This document shows, one piece after another, positions 59,694 to 64,000 of a stretch of 64,000 bases of DNA. The DNA is from Symbiodinium natans (taxonomy: Eukaryota; Sar; Dinophyceae; Suessiales; Symbiodiniaceae). The notes beneath the pieces are model-generated. The model ran no database searches, was not told the origin of the DNA, and saw only the letters and a list, made by a program, of their open reading frames with translations. A program made the position numbers and the translations under genes. The stretch spans positions 62,001 through 126,000 of the forward strand of contig CAJNDS010000387.1 in the NCBI GenBank assembly GCA_905221605.1, written 5' to 3'. How positions within the stretch are numbered: the first letter of the stretch is position 1; every line of letters starts with the position of its first letter.

Positions 59694-59951
59694 GAACCCT
59701 AAAACCTGGACATGTAGGTTTCAAGAAGGGGGTGGGCTGTGAGACGCACAGCTTGGGATTTGGGAGCCTGAGGGATTCGGGCTTTCGGGTTCTGGTGCTT
59801 AGGGTTTTTGGGCTTCAGTTTAAGATTTCAGGTTTTTGGTTCTTAGGGTTCAGAGTTTAGGGTTGAGGGGTTGAGGGGTTGAGGGGTTGAAGGGTTTAGG
59901 GCTGCACTGAACAGTCTGCAGTGCGAGATGTTTGAGTCGGTCCGATCTCAG

Positions 59952-59994
59952 GATCCCTTCGGCAGAGTGGAAGAGGTTCTGCAAGCGCATGAAG
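59952..59994 (+). CDS. Candidate 43-nt exon before a family D end
   Basis: Acceptor GATCTCAG; the frame reads DPFGRVEEVLQAHE and stops at AAG before GTTCATGAG, the donor end of a family D element. Confidence 0.45.
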
Positions 59995-60265
59995 GTTCAT
60001 GAGCAGTGGTCAAGGGCTTAGGCAGTTCTATGTAGGGTCATAGGCTGTAGTTATAAACCCTAAACCCTAAACCCTAAACCCGAAACCCTAATCGAACCCG
60101 GCTTAGAATGATACCCCTTGAGCCTTCAAGCGGAGCCTTCACAGAGGGCTCAGGGTGCACGAGCCTGGGAGTATAGCCCTACCCCCTAAACCCTAAACCC
60201 TAAACCCCAAACCCCAAACCCTAAACCCTAAACCCTAAACCCTAAACCCTACTACACGAGGCAAG

Positions 60266-60338
60266 TCGACGCAGCGCTCCCTACAGCAGCTCCAGAACGT
60301 CTTCGGAAGTGGGCTGATGGACGCTTGGCCACCTCGAA
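60266..60338 (+). CDS. Candidate exon
   Basis: After CGAGGCAAG the frame reads STQRSLQQLQNVFGSGLMDA, then WPPR. Confidence 0.35.
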
Positions 60339-60669
60339 GACTCCAACCCCTAAACCCACATTCCCCGAGCGTCCGACGGGGTCGTTTAGGGTTTAGGGTT
60401 TAGGGTTTAGGGTTTAGGGTTTAGGGTTTAGGGTTAGGGTTTAGGGTTTAGGGTTCAGAAGGGTGGTTGCTCAGTGCTTTCTCCTAAACGCAATGGCCTT
60501 CCAAGATGCCTCTGCTGCCATGCGTACCGTGGGTTTTGCCTTAGGGTTTAGGGTTTGGCGTTTGGGGTTGAGGGTTTAGGGTTATTGCTGTAAGCAGAGG
60601 GTGTTGTAACTATAGGGCTTGCGGTCCGTGGAGCCTTGCCTATATAACTTAACTGCCATGAACCTTCAG

Positions 60670-60731
60670 AAATGGAGATGGACGTCCTCAGGTTTCCAGT
60701 AGGAGACGCTGCGCGACACACTGCGATTTAA
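60670..60731 (+). CDS. Candidate terminal exon
   Basis: Acceptor AACCTTCAG; the frame reads EMEMDVLRFPVGDAARHTAI then TAA. A short MAFQDASAAMRTVGF frame lies upstream at 60493. Confidence 0.3.
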
Positions 60732-60777
60732 GGTGCACAGCTTAAAACCCTAAGCCCTGATCCCTAAACCGGCTTAG

Positions 60778-60964
60778 CAGCCTGAAGGCCCCCCCTCAAC
60801 CCGAAGCCGCGAAGCCGAAGTGCAAGGACGAGGGTGAGGGCGGTGAGGGCGAAGGCACCGAGGAGCAGCCCGACTTGGTGGAGGCGGCGGCCTGGCCAGA
60901 GATGCGGTTTTTGGGGGATCCCTCTGTCCGACATGCAAATTGGGGGTCCGACATGCCAAGGTAG
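60778..60964 (+). CDS. Candidate acidic Gly/Glu-rich exon
   Basis: After a GGCTTAG acceptor the frame reads SLKAPPQPEAAKPKCKDEGE, then EGTEEQPDLVEAAAWPEM, and runs into the tandem repeat before TAG. Likely ends around 60930. No ATG, so it is an internal or terminal exon. Confidence 0.45.
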
Positions 60965-61860
60965 GTTTTCGAGAAGCAAACTTTCTTGGGGTCCGACATG
61001 CAAAGGTAGGTTTTCGAGATGCAAACTTGCTTGGCTGCTTGGACCTGAATCTCATCCAGCGACAGACATGTTTTCGAGATGCAAACTGCTGAGCCCTTGG
61101 AGGAAATCCTATTAAAAGTAAAGAGACAGGGAGGAATTTTCTCTGGATAATAGAATCCTGGTCCGACATGCAAGGTTGGGTTTTCGAGATGCAAACTCCC
61201 GATTTCCCGTAAAATTAGTAAAATAGTAAAATAGTAAAATCGTAAAATAGTAAAATAGTAAAATAGTAAATAGTAAAATAGTAAAATAGTAAAATAGTAA
61301 AATAGTAAAATCTGGGTCGGACCGGCACAGGTGGGTTTTCGAGATGCAAACTGTTGAGCCCGTGGAGGAAATCCTATTAAAAGTAAAGAGACAGGGAGGA
61401 ATTTTCTCTGGATAATAGAATCCTGGTCCGACATGCAAGGTTGGGTTTTCGAGATGCAAACTCCCGATTTCCCGTAAAATTAGTAAAATAGTAAAATAGT
61501 AAAATAGTAAAATAGTAAAATCTGGGTCGGACCGGCACAGGTGGGTTTTCGAGATGCAAACTGCTGAGCCCGTGGAGGAAATCCTATTAAAAGTAAAGAG
61601 ACAGGGAGGAATTTTCTCTGGATAATAGAATCCTGGTCCGACATGCAAGGTTGGGTTTTCGAGATGCAAACTCCCGATTTCCCGTAAAATTAGTAAAATA
61701 GTAAAATCTGGGTCGGACCGGCACAGGTGGGTGTTCGAGATGCAAACTGCTGAGCCCGTGGAGGAAATCCTATTAAAAGTAAAGAGACAGGGAGGAATTT
61801 TCTCTGGATAATAGAATCCTGGTCCGACATGCAAGGTTGGGTTTTCGAGATGCAAACGGC
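60930..61860 (+). repeat. Tandem repeat with GTTTTCGAGATGCAAAC core
   Basis: First two or three short units (CCGACATGCAAAGGTAGG plus the core) at 60930-61080, then three long units starting near 61076, 61341 and 61551 and a part unit at 61737. Unit length falls 265, 210, 186 because the internal GTAAAATA tract shrinks. The minus-strand Phe/Ile/Leu/Tyr frames across it are artefacts. Confidence 0.9.
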
Positions 61861-61922
61861 CTGGTGCCATGCATCTCGGGCGCGCGCTTTGCATCTCGAA
61901 AACCCAACCTTGCATGTCGGAC
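61822..61922. repeat. Perfect 35-bp inverted repeat closing the tandem array
   Basis: Arms 61822-61856 and 61888-61922 are exact complements, starting GTCCGACATGCAAGG and ending CCTTGCATGTCGGAC, with a 31-base spacer. Could form a long hairpin or mark an inversion breakpoint. Confidence 0.95.
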
Positions 61923-62598
61923 GCCGCAGTCCCCGGTTTTTGGCCCTGAAAACTCCAAAGGGTTAGGGTTTAGGGTTTAGGGTTTAGGGTTTAGGGCAAA
62001 CCCTGAATCTTAAAAAGGCCCTACAAGCCCCCTAAAACCCCTCAAGCCCCTTAGGCCCCAGAAACCCCTAAAACCCCTAAGGGCCCCAAACCCCTAAAAC
62101 CCCCCCCAAACCCTTCAACCCTAGAAGCCCCTACGGCTGCCGACTTGAGAGTGATTTTACCCTAAACCCTAAACCCCAAACCCTAAACCCTAAACCCTAA
62201 ACCCTAAACCCTTTACCTCTGGGAAGGTCCTGCACTCTTACTTAGCCCCAAACCGAGGCAGGGTCCTGTTGAAGCCCACGGGTTTTGGGGATTAAGGGTT
62301 CAAGATGTAGGCTTCAGGATGTAGGGTTTCGGGTTTTAGGGTTTAGGGCTTAGGGCTTAGGGTTTAGGGTTTGGGGTTTGATGTAGGCTACAGGATTTAG
62401 GGTTTGGGTTTGGGACTTTCACCTGCCTTAGAAAGCCAAAACTGCAACAACAGCAATTTTTGGGGGCTTAGGGCCCTGGAACCGAAGGCTGTATGCAGGG
62501 ATTTGGGGCCCCCTAAACCCTAAGCCCTGTAAACGCCCTAAGCTCTTAGCCCTAAACCCTTAAACCCCCTAAGCTCTTCGCCCTAAAGCCTTCCGCAG

Positions 62599-62681
62599 CT
62601 TCGAGGACACCTATGAAAACATCGCAATCGACATCGACGACGCGCTTCCCTCAGGCCCTGGCGGGCCCAAGGGCGGGCCGG
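62599..62681 (+). CDS. 83-nt exon with clear splice sites
   Basis: Acceptor CCTTCCGCAG and donor GTAACC enclose FEDTYENIAIDIDDALPSG, then PGGPKGGP. Acidic then Gly/Pro-rich. Strong codon bias. No family was recognised. Confidence 0.55.
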
Positions 62682-62859
62682 GTAACCCTAAACCCGCGTT
62701 TAGGGTTTAGGGTTAGGGTTTAGGGCTGAGGGTTTAGGGTCTAGGGTTTAGGGTTCTACTGATAGCGGGGTCATAAGAGCTCCTTTCTCGTAAGGAATGA
62801 GGCACCTCCTATTCAGAGGAGATCCCTCATTTTTTGTAACCTTTTCTGGGATTCTGTAG

Positions 62860-63451
62860 GGAGCCAAAATCCCTAACTGCAAAGAACAAGCACCACTCGA
62901 GCCGACTGTTAGACGAGGTTCTGGGGGTTTAAGGCTTAGGGTTTAGGGTTGAGGGTTTATGGTTTAGGGTTTAGGGTTTAGAGTTCAGCTTTGCTAGGCT
63001 TGAGGGCTGCAACTCAAAATACCAAATCTGGCAACCTCCACTCCAAACGCCACACCCAGTGCAAGCCGCATACTTGCATTTCTAAACCCTCAACCCTGGC
63101 CATATCATTGAGTGTTCGCGAGGGATCAAGGAGTTCTATACATTATATGTGTGTCTCCAAAAAGTCGCGGGGGTGAAATCCTTATGTTTGGAACCCCCCA
63201 CAAAAAGGGGCACCCCTATTTCGGAAGCCGTCGGATGTCAAGGCATCGACAGCTTCCTTCTCTTTGAAGTGTTTGAGCTTTGTCTTCATCTTTGGGATGT
63301 GTGGCTTCTGGCGACCGAACCTGTCTTCAGGAGCTTAACTGCGGGAGGCTGCCTACACCCAACAACCCCTCACCTCGCGCAGGTTCAGGCGTCCTGCCGA
63401 AAGAGGCCTATGAGCATGACGAAGCCGTTCTGCAGCTCGGATCTGCCCAGA
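62860..63451 (+). CDS. Two exons joined in phase
   Basis: 62860-62917 (acceptor ATTCTGTAG, donor GTTCTG) reads GAKIPNCKEQAPLEPTVRR; 63383-63451 (acceptor CCTCGCGCAG) continues as GSGVLPKEAYEHDEAVLQLG, then SAQR, using the one base left over from the first exon. The intron holds heptads and unique DNA. Confidence 0.45.
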
Positions 63452-63774
63452 GGGTTTAGGGTTTAGGGTTTAGGGTTTAGGGCTGTTACACGTTTGATAC
63501 TGGATGATGGCTTAAATTGGTGTGGCGAGGAAATAGAAGTAGGGTTTTCCTCTGAACCCTAACCCCTGAACCCTAAACCCTAAACCCTAAACCCTAAACC
63601 CTAAACCCTCAAGACAAAATAAATAGAAATTGTATGTGGTATCATTCTGAATTTTCCGAGGTATTTGTCTAAACAGCTGACAAACAGAGCTTAAGTAAAT
63701 TAATCCCAAAGCGGGAGGCCGGGAGGCCAAATGTTCAATTTACTTAAACCTCTGGGGCCTTCCCGGGTCCTGGC

Positions 63775-64000
63775 AAACCAAACCCAAATCGCCTCCCAAA
63801 GCCGAAAATCGGCTTCCAAAACCCCAAATTGGGATTGGCTTCCCAAAGCCCAAAAATTGGCCCCAAAGCCCAAAATTTGCTCCCCAAGCCCAAAATTGGC
63901 TTCCGGAGCCGAACGAAAACTAACCCCCAAACTCAAAACTGGCTCCAAAACCCAAAATTGGCTCCCCAAGCCCAAAATTGGCTTCCGGAGCCCAAAATTG
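63775..64000 (-). repeat. Degenerate AAAATTGG tandem repeat at the window end
   Basis: CCCAAAATTGGCTTCC and CCCAAAATTGGCTCCCC recur about every 20 bases and continue past the edge. The minus-strand frame here is repeat-derived. Confidence 0.85.

Larger units (their letters stand above)
1..63610. repeat. Dispersed interstitial TTTAGGG/CCCTAAA arrays
   Basis: Blocks of 2 to about 35 heptads recur every few hundred bases on both strands, with degenerate forms (TTCAGGG, TTTGGGG, CTTAGGG) around the perfect cores. Long perfect blocks include 4858-4950, 5045-5125, 9671-9900, 12399-12505, 15645-15757, 15849-15930, 17540-17622, 22070-22206, 45489-45577, 51700-51846, 52424-52530, 58263-58367 and 59510-59584. 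They fill the spaces between candidate exons. Regions nearly free of them are the retrotransposon (25272-32968), 37.5-38.8 kb and about 42.8-45.0 kb. Confidence 0.95.

Noticed and set aside
60930-61860. CRISPR-like array
   Set aside because: The units are long and variable with no unique spacers, and the genome is eukaryotic; it is an ordinary tandem repeat.
61112-61915. 267-codon minus-strand frame rich in Phe, Ile, Leu and Tyr, resembling a membrane protein
   Set aside because: It follows the tandem repeat and its GTAAAATA tract; the period-dependent openness explains it.

Overview
The window looks like nuclear DNA of a dinoflagellate. Reasons: TTTAGGG/CCCTAAA heptads (the plant/alveolate telomere type) are scattered through almost all of it in both orientations; introns use GT, GC or GA donors; candidate exons are tiny and nearly all on the + strand; short inverted-repeat elements carry splice sites; and there is an intact Ty1/copia retrotransposon with a Lys/Gly-rich Gag. 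Nothing prokaryotic is present. The species cannot be named from the sequence.

Layout. 0-18 kb: candidate + strand micro-exons (40-210 nt) set in heptad-rich introns, plus one well supported gene, a spliced SAM-dependent methyltransferase (3239-4313). 18.4-23.1 kb: candidate secretory gene(s), with a signal-peptide-like exon, a Cys-containing exon and a long Thr/Ser repeat exon joined in consistent phase to two further Thr/Ser exons. 25272-32968: a complete copia element with identical 136-bp LTRs, a TAAAA target duplication, an extra upstream ORF, gag-pol, and a small membrane/zinc-ribbon-like ORF. 33-42 kb: more micro-exons and a three-exon gene (37098-38811) for an Ala/Pro-rich protein with a SPOC-like middle and a basic tail. 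42.7-45 kb: a stretch almost free of heptads, with coding potential on the minus strand. 45-63.5 kb: a long series of + strand exons that could belong to one or more membrane proteins (extracellular-like exons, a hydrophobic segment near 53.9 kb, then charged Pro-rich exons). 60.9-61.9 kb is a tandem repeat ending in a perfect 35-bp-arm hairpin; the last 230 bases are a degenerate AAAATTGG repeat.

The main result is that several families of roughly 90-150 bp elements with terminal inverted repeats behave as introns. Removing them joins flanking open frames in phase (37196-37342, 37412-37541, 22832-22924, 34479-34600, and less securely 10376-10487, 13640-13749, 19069-19165, 48556-48670). These are introner-like elements. 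Exon joins come from reading frame and splice signals only; no transcript or database search was available, so short exon calls are individually tentative even though together they form a pattern.
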